Positions 37,101 through 45,090 of a stretch of DNA of 64,000 bases are shown piece after piece. Location: assembly GCA_022414725.1 (NCBI GenBank), contig CM039462.1, positions 35,512,856 through 35,576,855 on the forward strand, written 5' to 3'. The position numbers and the translations under genes were made by a program. The notes beneath the pieces are model-generated. The model had not been told where the DNA came from, did no database searches, and was given only the letters and a program-made list of their open reading frames with translations. Every line of letters begins with the position of its first letter. Position 1 is the stretch's first letter. The DNA comes from Microglena sp. YARC. Taxonomy: Eukaryota; Chlorophyta; Chlorophyceae; Chlamydomonadales; Chlamydomonadaceae.

Positions 37101-40100
37101 AACAAAGGATTCCAAGGCAATGGCTGGACAGACAGGAAGAAGCAGAGCAGTCTTGCAGAGTCAGCATGTTGTCAAATATGCCCCTGCTAACAAGGTATGT
37201 GCATGAGATGCTCAAGTGGGAAGGGTGTCATAAAAAAATGATTGACAAATGAGCGCTTAACTTAATGATGATGATGATGATGATAACAACATTTCCTAGT
37301 GCCCTGCTAGACTCCAAATGTACCCGCAGCTTGACAAAGGCAAGGTTTATGCAGACTATCCAGTAGGCAGACAATGTGTGTCTCTCTACGTACTCCAGTC
37401 AGTCAGTAGAAGAGTGCATAATTCCCATAGCTTTTCTTTTCTGCTAAAGGCAGCAGCTTCTAAGCAGCTCCCCTTAGTGGATGCCCAGTCAAATCTTATG
37501 CAACCTAGTGCACATCGAAGCTGACGCAATCAGCTGTACTGAACTGCTGAAATTGTTCAGAGTAGCCCAGTGGCTGGCTCAGGGAGCTGCCTAGAAGCTG
37601 CTACAAAGCCAAAAAAGCACTGCGTGATTCTATGTAGCACATGCAGTCCATCTCGAGAGAAACTGTTTCAAATCACCAATCGGTTTCAGGCTTATACAAA
37701 AGAATGTATCAAGCTTGTTGTATTCCTGCATGCCAAATAGACTTTGTTTGTATCAAGCTTAGTGTTCCTTCATATCAAGCTTGCTTACCCTTCATATCAA
37801 GCAGTTACCTTTCATATCAAGCCGTTACCCTTCATATAAAGTACTTTCCCTGTTTGCTGCAGGGTGGGAAGGCTGGCAGTACAGCTGCTCCTCCCGTGGC
37901 AGGGCCACTTGCAGGATCTACGCCACTCTCTCCGTGCCTTGCTCCACTTGGCACCCCTGATGCGGAGCTGTTGAGTTCTAGTGTTGACCTGGGTTGCGAA
38001 AGGGGAGCTGAAGATTCCCTTTCTGATGGGTCCGTCATCTCTGAGACCTTGCAACCTGACGACCCTAAGCCTGAAAAGTGTGTGCAAATGCGGCGTACTG
38101 CTCTGTTCCATGACAGTATTGAAGATGGAGGATCTGCTTGCAAGCTGCACACCCATCGCCAGCTACCTCCCGGGAGTTGCAGTGCTCCTATGGGAGGCAC
38201 CGCACGTTGCGCTATGCTGGGACTTGCCGCGGCTACCGTCCCATCTGTGACCACCTTGACTGCTGGGGTCAAGCCCAAGGCTGCACAAAATCAAACCAAG
38301 GCAGGGCGGAGAGCAGCTATGCTGGCTCCAACTAAGAAGACCCCAGCTGATGGCCCTAGCTGTCCAACTGCTATAACAGCTAACGTTGATGCTGATCGTC
38401 AAGCTGCACCAAAGAAGACCCCAGCTGATGGCCCCAGCTGTCCAACTGCTAGAACAGCTAATGGAGATGCTGGTTGTCGAGCTGCACCAAAGAAGACCCC
38501 AGCTGATGGCCCTAGCTGTCCAACTGCTAGAACAGCTAACGGAGATGCTGGTCGTCAAGCTGCACCCAAGAAGACCCCAGCTGATGGCCCTAGCTGTCCA
38601 ACTGTTAAAACAGGTCACGGTGATGCTGGTCGTCAAGCTGCACCCAAGAAGACCCCAGCTGATGGTCCTAGCTGTCCAACTGTTAAAACAGGTCACGGTG
38701 ATGCTGGTCGTCAAGCTGCACCCAAGAAGACCCCAGCTGATGGTCCTAGCTGTCCAACTGTTAAAACAGGTCACGGTGATGCTGGTCGTCAAGCTGCACC
38801 CAAGAAGACCCCAGCTGATGGCCCTAGCTGTCCAACTGTTAAAACAGCTCATGGTGATGCTGGTCGTCAAGTTGCACCCAAGAAGACCCCAGCTGATGGC
38901 CCTAGCTGTCCAACTGCTAGAACAGCTCATGGTGATGCTGATCGCCAAGCTGCAACAGGTGGAGGCAAATCCGCCGTGCAAGCTTCATGTAGGCAGCTCC
39001 CAACTGCAAAGCCTAGCTCACAGCCACTCAGTATTGGGCCATCACGCACCACACAATCAGCCTCACAGCAGGTCCAACGTGTTCAGCCTCCCATGGCTCC
39101 TGGCACAGTGGCAGAGCCTACTCCTACGTTTCAGGATGCACCAGATGCTGCTGCAGCAAAGCCTGAGAGGGCACAAGGGTTGGCTTTCGCACAGGAAGCT
39201 CCATGCATAGCATCAGAAGCTAGATGTTTGCCAAAGATTTCCAAAGCAGCTACTAAACAGGAGCCTAGGAGCAGAGAGGTCCAAGGGTCAAGGCCCCACC
39301 CACGCCCCTCCATCCCCACACCCACTGCTAACATGACTCCAGTAATTGAGATAGAAGCAGCTGCTGCTGCTGATGCTTTGTGCGTCTCTCCACCTCTTTG
39401 CATTCAGCATCCCATGGCTCTAGCCGCCAAGATTTCCACCCCGGAAGCAACGAAACCGATTCCAGTTGCTGACATTGACGCTGCTGCTGCTGATGATGAT
39501 TTGTGCGTCTCTCCACCTCTATGGGAACAGGAATCCATGCGTAATGAAGCAGAGGATATGGACATTTCTGAGGATGCTCCGGTGGTGGCGGGTGCCCCTT
39601 CAGATGCACCTAGCATGTTGACTGAGTATGCTCGTAGGTGTGAGAATGCAGCAGAGGTTGTTGCAACGGAGCTCAAGGATGCTTCATGTGCAGAGTCAGA
39701 AGCTAGGCCGTCGCCAGAGGATGTTGCCATGTCTGAAGTCGCTCCACTGGTGACTCGCGCCCCTCCAGATGCACCTTGCTCAGTGGCAGAATTTAGACTC
39801 ATGTGCGGGGATGCACCAGATGTTGCTGCAGCGGAGCCTGAGAAAGCCCAAGAGTTGGCCATTGCACATGCAGCTCCATGCGCATTATCAATGCCTAATC
39901 TTTTGCTAGAGGGTGAGCACAAACTTGATGCAGCAACTGTTGCTTCTGGCATCTTTCCCTCATCAATTGATCAGCCACTCAAGGGCACCGCAGAAGAGGC
40001 CGGTGCTCTTAATGGTATTAGTCTGTTCTCTGCCGTTACTGCTGCTGTCTTGTCCATGGTAGCGTTACAGGCGTGTCCCATTTCTGCTCCTGTTTGCCAG

Positions 40101-42144
40101 GTTGTTGCAGCGGAGTCAAGCAAGGAGGCCAGCCCTTCCCCCATGGCTCATGCTGACTCATGCATCCCGCCTACACCTTCTGTAGAACAAGTTAGCAAGT
40201 GTGCTGCTGAGGTTGCATGTGCAACGTCTCGTATGCCTCATTCTCCAACAGCTGCTTCAATCGCGTCTTTAGCTGTAAAGCCTGGTCGTTCAAACCAGGT
40301 TTCCAAGGCTTTGGCGGCAGAGCCTGGTCGTACGAAGCCGGTTCCCAAGGCTTGTGCTGCAGCCCCTCTGGCTGACTTGACCGCAGGAGCAGATTCTGGC
40401 GCTATCCCTGTGAATAGGCAGGATGCTCCGAATGAAGCTGCCTCCTGCGGACTGTTTCACAAATTTGAGCGTGCCGCTAGACTGGAGCCATACACAGCTA
40501 CTACCTCCGACATGGTCAGACCTGGCATGCCTGAAGAGAATGCAAACTTGTGGACGAAACGTGCTGCTGAGAATGGAAGGGCAACCTCACCCAAAGCCGC
40601 TTCATCTGATGATGGCTTTAATACGAGTCTTTGTGATGCGGTGGTTCATGTGGTAGTTCCTTTTCAACGAGAGGGCCAACACGATGAACCCTGCCATGCC
40701 TCAGTGGTACCCTCTTCTCACAAGATCCCAACTGGTGCAGCAGCTCTCTCACTCTTGGCAGGATCAGGCAAGGTCCCTTCCTTGGCAGATGCACATATGG
40801 AGGACGGTCAACAAGTGACCGTAGCTTTTGCTGTGCACCTGAATTATGTTTCTGTCAGCATCAGTCCTTTCATCGAGGAAGTGGACAGAGCAAAGCTAGA
40901 TGGTAACAAGGCAGTGTCGCCTGGGATGGGAGAAGGCTGCTTACATGACCGCACGGGGCACTGCCGGGATCTACAGCCAACCGTATGCAAGGGCAAGGCG
41001 GGCAGAGCATGGGGCCATGTATACCATGGACAGCCGTCCAGCGATGCACCGTCTGTGTCATGTGAGGAGGGGACGGAGGTAGCGTCATCCCCTACACCAG
41101 CTGCGGCTGGGCCATCCCATGCTGCTCTGTCCTCTGCCAGAAAAAGTGTGTGGGCCAAGCTACCTTCAAGCCCAATACCAACTATCCCTGAAGGCTCTAT
41201 TTCCCCCGCTGTCAAAACTTTTGGGCGGAACAAGAAGAAGAAGAAGAAGGTTCCTACCACGCCAGCCTCATCCAAGCAGCGAGGCTTGCTCTCTCTGACC
41301 TCACCTGCTAGCCAGATAAAGAAGTCGGCCAAGAGACTTACAACACCTTGCTCAACAGCACCCGTGGTGGTGTGTGCTGGTGGCGTAACACCTTACTCAG
41401 CAGGGCGTCCTCTCAGAAGCTGTCGTTCGCTCCATGGAAGTGCGAGCAAGCAGCAGGGGGGACAGGAGACCCCATCCCGACATGCAACTTTTGCACGCAC
41501 CCTCTCGAGCCCGGCTCCGAGCTTGAAGATCCCATTGGATACTCACCCAGCACCTGATCACACAGCACCTGATCAAGCAAGCTCCCCATGTTTTCTGTCT
41601 ATGCCTGCAAGTGATACCAAGAAAAGGCGGAGGGAAGGGCCCAGCTCTCCTACATCATGTGAGCAATCATCTCATCAGCCGCCGTCAACCTGCAAGAAAA
41701 AGAGGTTGGCAAAGGATGCAGCGACTCCAAACCTGCCAGCATCCAAGCCAGCCCTGTCTCCAAGCCAGCCCCTCGAAGCCAGCCCGCCCAAGCCAGCTCG
41801 TCTCATTTCTCCAAGAGTGGAGCCAGGAACCATTCCAATAGCAGCATCGCCTGGCCTGTCAAATGCAGTGACACCCAGGAGGTCTGTGAGGAGGGGGGGG
41901 GGGGGCAAAGACACCTGTTTCGGCCCAGAAATCCGGATCTTCGGTGTATCATTCTGCACGAAACACCGCAGGTCAAACGTGTACGCCCTCCGCTGCGATG
42001 TGGCCGTACGCATCCAATGCTATTCTTCATGCTCCTGGGTCAGCAGGGTCAGAAGAGGATCTCAGCCAGTGGGGGGATACCCCTTTAAGCAGATTGCCAA
42101 AGAGCGGTCGCCGACTCACAAGGTCGGCTTGCTCTCCCGCATAG
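23983..42144 (+). CDS. Gene 1: large multi-exon gene, unrecognised about 2200-residue protein (core model)
   Basis: Fifteen exons can be chained: 23983-24054, 24478-24571, 25378-25581, 26220-26434, 26515-26846, 27531-27854, 28369-28462, 28899-29068, 31960-32078, 33477-33602, 34746-34980, 35945-36087, 36234-36311, 37094-37194, 37863-42144. All have GT donors and AG acceptors, and leftover bases combine to an open codon at every join except 24571 to 25378, where an exon is probably missing or the frame is wrong. The true N-terminus is upstream and uncertain. The protein shows no domain I recognise. The middle has a Cys cluster (MACPCGCTGTPSK, exon 11). The last exon is long, rich in Ala, Pro and Ser, probably disordered, with a Lys-rich FGRNKKKKKKVP stretch that could be a nuclear signal. 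The final ~80 codons are shifted by a 13-G run. The gene could code for a chromatin-associated scaffold, but that is a guess. Confidence 0.6.
24075..24210 (+). repeat. Dispersed repeat family R3, copy 1
   Basis: The block TGTGTGCGACGCGTCGCAAA ... GAGCGACTCGGTTCGACC ... GGCTCCGCGCTTCGCGCT ... TACGCCACAATTCTGAAATC recurs at about 32690-32795, 48890-49035 and 62535-62640. It is non-coding and lies in introns in each case. Confidence 0.75.
24478..24571 (+). CDS. Gene 1 core exon b
   Basis: Bounded by ATGTTCAG| and ATGAG|GTAGGT, it reads PSKDEELRKSLQPAMEGEES then SSYRIFLESMR. The first two bases complete the codon begun by exon a. It ends with two leftover bases. A TATTATA-rich stretch (24370-24440) directly precedes it. 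Confidence 0.62.
25062..25142 (+). repeat. Dispersed repeat family R4, copy 1
   Basis: GGCCCCAGTGCAAGCAAATG ... CTCAACCTCACGCCTGCTAA recurs at 30045-30122, 30170-30290, 36765-36888 (+), and as the reverse complement at 33958-34040 and 47985-48110. The longest copies carry an extra GCGGTCTGCAAAAGCGAAAC block. This is a short interspersed element with a CAAGGTGTAA-like end. Confidence 0.7.
25378..25581 (+). CDS. Gene 1 core exon c
   Basis: The acceptor CAATTCAG| precedes a frame reading DMPSILTASLLTDKSKGGGL, then SSPEIEGFLAAHGDEGASLK and GGFRIYVARWVSISDLNDLL up to GATG|GTATAA. One base is left, which fits exon d. The upstream phase does not fit exon b, so the true 5' border may differ. A GTGGGT donor at 25530 is an alternative end. 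Confidence 0.5.
26000..26190 (-). repeat. AT-rich dispersed repeat R2, inverted copy
   Basis: The reverse complement of this stretch matches 23440-23560 (CATCATATGATATGCCGG and GTATGATATCATACTCG-type blocks). The two copies face each other across about 2.5 kb of the gene. A related pair with GGCCCCCAA-ATTATCGGGCGATATA lies at about 25610-25700 and 28040-28100 in opposite orientations. Confidence 0.6.
26220..26434 (+). CDS. Gene 1 core exon d
   Basis: With the acceptor at CGAAG|CT the frame runs LLKNAVGKGNADGASQQQNP through RAKPSQIPLVAKGKENSSL to the donor TTG|GTAGGG in phase 0. The base left by exon c plus CT gives Ala, so the join reads AFAD-A-LLKNAVG. The composition (Ala, Ser, Gly, Asn) suggests a disordered linker. 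Confidence 0.6.
26515..26846 (+). CDS. Gene 1 core exon e
   Basis: It starts after ACCTCAG| in phase 0 with PGGNTATRREVDFGNGGSKV and ends CALDAIQEAE plus two bases before GTAAAA. An 80 bp intron (26435-26514) resolves the change of frame seen here. Polar and charged, with no known domain. Confidence 0.62.
27531..27854 (+). CDS. Gene 1 core exon f
   Basis: The acceptor CCACTTCAG| and donor CAAAG|GTCTGT enclose AASVFLEKQCTSWNGASREA, a Thr/Ala/Pro-rich middle and ATHIDYAQIQHATRASTQLL. The first base completes an Arg codon with exon e, and two bases are left for exon g. Confidence 0.65.
28106..28158. repeat. (CTAT)n microsatellite
   Basis: About 13 perfect CTAT units inside an intron of gene 1. 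Confidence 0.95.
28369..28462 (+). CDS. Gene 1 core exon g
   Basis: Between CTATCCAG| and GATCAG|GTGAGA the frame reads CSEPSVEEALQRVVTKRMEV then AEKARRSRQDQ, a probable charged helix. It begins with one base that finishes an Arg codon and ends in phase 0. Confidence 0.65.
28655..28755 (+). repeat. Dispersed repeat family R5, copy 1
   Basis: The signature TTTAGCCTATTTGGCTACCC CTGGACTGTA recurs at 36535-36640, 63005-63085 and 63645-63750 (+), and as the reverse complement at 32855-32910, 33358-33420 and 42155-42225. The copies often start GCTTGTTTTTGTTT and contain GGTTGGGCAAGTC. I see no clear tRNA promoter boxes, so I do not call it a SINE. Confidence 0.7.
28899..29068 (+). CDS. Gene 1 core exon h
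   Basis: The acceptor CCCTTTGTAG| and donor GCAAG|GTTTGT enclose VYDTAYDIYTISSGAVDGSI, LPDDEEGCGDNGIALPCTP and KPKIWKLLA. The start is phase 0, matching exon g. Two bases (AG) are left over and combine with the first base of the next exon to make Ser. Confidence 0.65.
29443..29615. repeat. Simple repeats: (GT)n, poly-G (16) and (ATC)n
   Basis: A (GT)n run at 29443-29460 continues into 16 G (29461-29476). An (ATC)n run lies at about 29570-29597. All are intronic. Confidence 0.9.
29815..29978. mobile_element. Small MITE family M, copy 1
   Basis: The ends are inverted repeats: AGCTTTTATTTTCAGC with GAGCAGCAGCTTCTAGGCAG at the left and CTGCCTAGAAGCTGCTG with AAAAGAAAAGCT at the right. Similar copies lie at 33666-33861, about 34101-34288 and 37430-37619, and a right end alone at 35680-35720. 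At 160-200 bp with no coding capacity these are typical MITEs. All five sit in introns of gene 1. Confidence 0.75.
30303..31990 (+). repeat. 82 bp satellite carrying 21 copies of a 3' splice site
   Basis: Twenty full 82 bp units plus a final partial one. Each has a C/T-rich stretch (CTCAACCACCTCAACC, TGTGCTCCTGTGTTCCTATG) running into CAG|CTGGTGCACG. The last unit has a 9 bp insertion (extra CTCAACCAC). The last CAG (31957-31959) is the acceptor whose phase fits the next exon, and the first ~30 exon bases belong to the repeat. Because 82 is not a multiple of three, the 67-codon open frames in each unit are by-products. Confidence 0.92.
31960..32078 (+). CDS. Gene 1 core exon i (starts inside the satellite)
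   Basis: After TTCCTATGCAG| the frame reads WCTGSDVAHLGLASASDIRT then ELVKRSYYLCMCFHIAHML and ends at TTGG|GTGAGT. The first base makes Ser with the AG left by exon h. The first ten codons are satellite sequence. One base is left at the end. Confidence 0.62.
33000..33260. repeat. Dispersed repeat family R6 with internal tandem copy
   Basis: GGTCCAGGTAGTGGTCGCTA ... ATATAAACTGGTCGGGGACA at 33050-33112 recurs at about 33187-33252. The wider block (TTTCAGAAAGG ... CCAGGTAGTGG ... GCCCGAAGGGC) recurs at 35025-35220. Confidence 0.65.
33477..33602 (+). CDS. Gene 1 core exon j
   Basis: With the acceptor GCGCCAAG| the frame reads QKLVNMLDGGDQMDETSKCA, then VSQGAHINGELFFHSCIKPN and L to CTTG|GTGGGT. 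The two first bases complete a Val codon with exon i. An upstream TCATAG acceptor would not keep the frame open in this phase. The acceptor is weak, so the exact start is less certain than the frame. Confidence 0.52.
33666..33861. mobile_element. Small MITE family M, copy 2
   Basis: The left end GCTTTTCTTTTGGCTAC with AGCAACAGCTTCTTGGCAG is inverted at the right as CTGCCTAGAAGCTGCTGCTC with GTAGCTGAAAAGAAAAGC. It is intronic. Confidence 0.75.
34101..34288. mobile_element. Small MITE family M, copy 3 (diverged)
   Basis: The left end GGCAGCTTCCAGCCAGCTCC pairs with GGAGCTGCTTAGAAGCTGC at the right, followed by TACTTGTAGCCCAAAGGAAA. It is more diverged than copies 1 and 2. Confidence 0.6.
34308..34750 (+). 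repeat. Minisatellite repeating the acceptor of the next exon
   Basis: About ten irregular units of roughly 31 and 45 bp begin GTGATATGTTCACATCTTCA or GTGACATATTC and end CACATGTTGRCAG or GGCCACAG. The junction ACAG|GTGATATG repeats, and its last version (GACAG|GTGAAATG at 34746) is the acceptor that fits the next exon. The first unit carries a second copy of the exon start (CTCCCTTCCATCATCGCTAG at 34318) with several substitutions downstream. Confidence 0.8.
34746..34980 (+). CDS. Gene 1 core exon k (Cys-cluster exon)
   Basis: After TTGACAG| the frame reads EMLPSIIARIEVDFGDGQKM, ACPCGCTGTPSKAHQREVPK, PQCVGVVCIEEVDSRQQGFG and SSSRLAPRVNYKHPEHL up to CACTT|GTAAGT. The two first bases complete Gly with exon j. 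Five Cys (C-x-C-x-C, then C-x4-C) could bind a metal, but I do not recognise a named finger. Two bases left over make Leu with exon l. Confidence 0.68.
35345..35565 (-). repeat. Dispersed repeat family R1, inverted copy
   Basis: The reverse complement matches 20187-20382 (CAATTTTCCGCGTCGCTTGC, CACCTTTCGTTCCGTTGCC, CAGGGTTACCC). It is intronic. Confidence 0.75.
35735..35932 (+). pseudogene. Intronic copy of a segment of gene 1's last exon
   Basis: This 65-codon open stretch (QLPIAKPSSQSLSPVPSHTT then QSASQQVECVQHPMALATMV) is a close copy of 38995-39095 (QLPTAKPSSQPLSIGPSRTT then QSASQQVQRVQPPMAP). Its second half (HPMALATMVSTPEA) matches 39410-39450 (HPMALAAKISTPEA). In the exon the two halves are separated by about 300 bp; here they are contiguous. 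It has no splice sites in phase and lies between two exons whose phases already join, so it is probably not translated. Confidence 0.6.
35945..36087 (+). CDS. Gene 1 core exon l
   Basis: Between CCGTGCAG| and GACTG|GTGAGT the frame reads AGINRWRPLVDPVAAAAAAE then KARKQAAVGSQARTQGNGFT. The first base makes Leu with the TT left by exon k. One base is left at the end. Ala-rich and basic. Confidence 0.62.
36234..36311 (+). CDS. Gene 1 core exon m
   Basis: With the acceptor GCGGTGCCAG| the frame reads PSTQKGGAEVKSFPATVAET then GTKIS, and the donor is TATCAG|GTCGGT. Phase fits both neighbours. Repeated TTTTACAG acceptor-like sites upstream (36117, 36137, 36191) are alternatives but do not give the right phase with the same donor. 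Confidence 0.5.
37094..37194 (+). CDS. Gene 1 core exon n
   Basis: Between TTCATGCAG| and AACAAG|GTATGT the frame reads VSTKDSKAMAGQTGRSRAVL then QSQHVVKYAPANK. Two first bases complete Gly with exon m, and it ends in phase 0. Basic and polar. Confidence 0.65.
37430..37619. mobile_element. Small MITE family M, copy 4
   Basis: The left end AGCTTTTCTTTTCTGC with GGCAGCAGCTTCTAAGCAGC is inverted at the right as GAGCTGCCTAGAAGCTGCTA with CAAAGCCAAAAAAGCA. It lies in the last intron of gene 1. Confidence 0.72.
37863..42144 (+). CDS. Gene 1 last exon: long Ala/Pro/Ser-rich exon with 26-residue repeats
   Basis: A strong acceptor (CCCTGTTTGCTGCAG|) opens a frame that stays open for 4.0 kb, far beyond chance, starting GGKAGSTAAPPVAGPLAGST. 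Eight in-frame 78 bp repeats (38334-38957) follow, then two or three diverged repeats of a module with APDAP, EKAQELA and EARP motifs (39100-39900). Later there are SP/TP-rich stretches, a Lys run (FGRNKKKKKKVPTTP, about 41221-41260) and many possible S/TP phosphosites. No globular domain is recognised. After the 13 G at 41893-41905 the nominal frame turns Cys/Arg-rich and stops at 42152, while the frame with one base change continues the Ser/Ala/Pro style (AKTPVSAQKSGSSVYHSARN) and stops at 42144. I prefer the latter. Confidence 0.78.
38334..38957 (+). repeat. Eight tandem 78 bp coding repeats (26 residues each)
   Basis: Units start at 38334, 38412, 38490, 38568, 38646, 38724, 38802 and 38880. 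Each encodes KKTPADGPSCPT followed by a variable stretch such as ARTANGDAGRQAAP. Central units 4-6 are almost identical, showing recent unit duplication. The basic KKTP step with one Cys per unit is conserved. Confidence 0.95.
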
Positions 42145-44277
42145 TGAGATAGATGCGTGTATGTTACAGTCCAGGGGTAGGACAAATAGGCTGAAGGGAC
42201 TTGCCCAACCGTGACAGGAAGGGCTAAAAATAAAATGCATTGATGGACTGAAGGGTGCAACAGAACACAGCACTCTGTGGCTTTGATCAACCCTTACTAT
42301 AGTCTTAGTTCTTCAACCATTTCTTGTGCAGTCAGGAGTTGACTCTTGATGTTTCGGAGTATGTCAATCCTGTCATGGGGCTGCTCATCATCTTCGGCAC
42401 AGACAGAACCTGTTTTGCCCATTTGACCGGGTTAAATGAGAAAGCTACCTGCGTTGAGACTAGAGCTCAGCCAACTGGATTCACAATCGTTGTGTTAGCG
42501 GTAGTAAAGTGGGGCCCTAAGTGTTATGGGCATGAATAGAAATACATGTGATCGCCTGCATGTGGTGGAATCGTTTTGCATTCAATAGAGGAATCAGCAC
42601 ATTTAGTCTTTCAACGTGTCATGGTTTCATATGAGCACACTGCCCAGGCTAGCGCACACACAAGGGCGGCACGTAGCGGCTTGCTGACCTTGCGGGCAAC
42701 ATATTGCAGTTGTCAGTTTTTGTCAGGCGTCGGGTAGGATTTGATTAGTTTCTTGTAGTTAATTAGAAGTTAAGCTTGAACTAGAAAAAAAACTGTGACT
42801 GTCCTATCAAAAGAAGAAGAAGAGTTGCACGTGGTTCTACCCCTCGTGCAATGCATACGGAAATCCAATAGAATATAGTACATAACAGTTGTATATATAT
42901 GTATGTAAGATAACATATTTATAAACGAGTTCATGTTGGATCTTCCTAGTTGGTTGAATCCTTGAGCCCTACAATAATGACGGCTGGCCTGTCCTCTGGT
43001 CTGTGCTCTGGTGCTTCCAAACCGTCAACCCACGGCCCTTCGATTTACATTTTTGTGTAATAAGAAAAAAAAGCTAGTTTTCATTGGAAGTTAGCAGATA
43101 TCGCCAAGTTTCTGTGATTTTGTGTTAGTTTTGACAAATGTATGCTATTTCTATACTGCATGTAAAGTTGAGCTTGGTTACATATGTGATATGTACAGGG
43201 TTCCAGTCTGTTTAGGGTGTAGGGTTGCTCCTCCATCGGCATCAGCATCAGCATCAGAAGTTCCAAAGTGAATTATTACCAATTACTTTCTTACCGACTA
43301 CTTTCAAAATATGCATGGTCCAAATTATTTATAAAAATATAGCACTGATACGGTACGTTAACTCTACAACTTAACAACGATTCCCTTGGCGAGTTCAAAC
43401 ATAAATCTACCAACTACGGTTTGATCTGGGGGGCTTACTTTCCTGGTCCAATATTTCCCAATGCATACCACGGTATACTGTTTACCGGTATTGTAACTTG
43501 GAAGCCTTGAGGGCTTTCGAATATCGTGATGTATATGCAGGCCCATGCACCATTACGCCCCAATCAAAAAAACGATTTCCATACTCTGGGCTCGATTGCT
43601 CACAACTTCACAAGTCATTACTGGCTTACTGCCGACCTCAAGTTGAAATAGTCCGCCAGTCCGCCACCAGTGAAGAATCCTTCGTGCGGATAGGCCCCAT
43701 CAGGAATGCAGGCTGATGGTTAAGTCGAGAGAGGTCGGAGACTGAGAGGCAGATCAGAGACAAGCAGGGGTTCCATCCTACAAACACTTTTCATCATGGC
43801 CAGAGCTTGATTTGCACATAAATATGAATCCTTCATCAAATTTAGAGTGTAGATGGGACAATCTCCTGCCGGCCATTCCCGTATAGGGGTTTCGGCTTTG
43901 GCCCCCCCCCACCCCCCATCCCCCACTCCCACACCCACACCACCCAAAGGAGAGAGAATTAGGGAACTAATTGTCTCTTCCCCTGGATACAACTGCCTTG
44001 GGGCGGTCAGCCGCCCTAACTTGGTAAAGACCAGATCACCGTCTGGTAAGGTTGGCGTGGCGTCGGCCTGGCGTCGGCGTACACGACGGATTGCACCAAT
44101 CCCCCCCTGATTAGCAGATGACCCATAATTAGGGCTACCCTGTCCTGTGTCTTAAGCCACCAGGTATACTCGTGTCTTATTCCTCTCTTTCATTTCAATT
44201 ATTTCAGTTGCAGAGACGGACGCTATGCCATGCAACACTCTTACTCTTAACTTTCCTTTTTACTAACCTCGGTAGCC
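42145..44277. other. Intergenic region between genes 1 and 2
   Basis: It contains an inverted copy of repeat R5 (42155-42225), A/T-rich DNA (42780-43330), a C-rich stretch (43904-43940) and the presumed 5' leader of gene 2 (up to TTTACTAACCTCGGTAGCC before ATG). No other gene is supported. I do not recognise a clear TATA box or polyadenylation signal. Confidence 0.5.
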
Positions 44278-44721
44278 ATGTCCGATTCCGATAGTCGTGA
44301 AGAAAATCCCATAGACACTTTGATATTGAAGAAAGCTGCGAAACGCAAAGCATCGAGACCTGCTGATGATGACGATTCCGATGTAGAAGCTGCTCCTCTC
44401 ACTGAAGAGGCATCCGTTATTATCGAGATTCCCTCGAGCAGCGTCGAAGATGTCTCAGTCAGTGTCGTAGAGGAGAAGGCGAACAAGCGCACGCCGAAGA
44501 AAAAGAAGAAGCAAAAAACAAATGCCACTGACGGGCCAGGGAAAAAGAATCCTTCGGCTGCTAGATCCCCAGCAGCCAAGAAGTCGTCCATCAATGTCAA
44601 ACAACTTGCGGCCGGCATTCCGTTCGGTGTCCTGCTGGTTGACAAGGGCGTCATTACTCGAGATGCGGAGGTGTCAAAGCTCCTCAGAGTTCCTCGCTAC
44701 TTTGATGAAGCCTTGGAGCAG
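44278..44721 (+). CDS. Gene 2 exon 1
   Basis: The ATG at 44278 follows an A/T-rich leader. The 148 codons include [35 protein letters not shown] and [20 protein letters not shown], ending DEALEQ at GAGCAG|GTGTGG in phase 0. Charged low-complexity sequence is followed by a more ordered-looking C-terminal part that I cannot name. Confidence 0.78.
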
Positions 44722-44767
44722 GTGTGGGCCTGCATGTGTTCCCACCAGCCATGCATGCAGCACACAA

Positions 44768-44829
<62 letters not shown>

Positions 44830-45025
44830 ACACACACTCACTAACACAGCACAGCACAGCACAGCATATGTGAGCTTGCATGTGTTACCACCAGCCATGC
44901 ATGCATGCATGCAGCACACACACACATACATACACACACACTCACTAACACAGCACAGCACAGCACATGACAGCATATGTGAGCCTGCATGTATTACCAC
45001 CAGCCATGCATGCAGCACACACACG

Positions 45026-45090
<65 letters not shown>

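Noticed and set aside
38163..38981. 272-codon reverse-strand frame opposite the coding repeats
   Set aside because: It mirrors the 78 bp repeats, whose length keeps other frames open; the + frame is supported by splicing and a 4 kb open exon.
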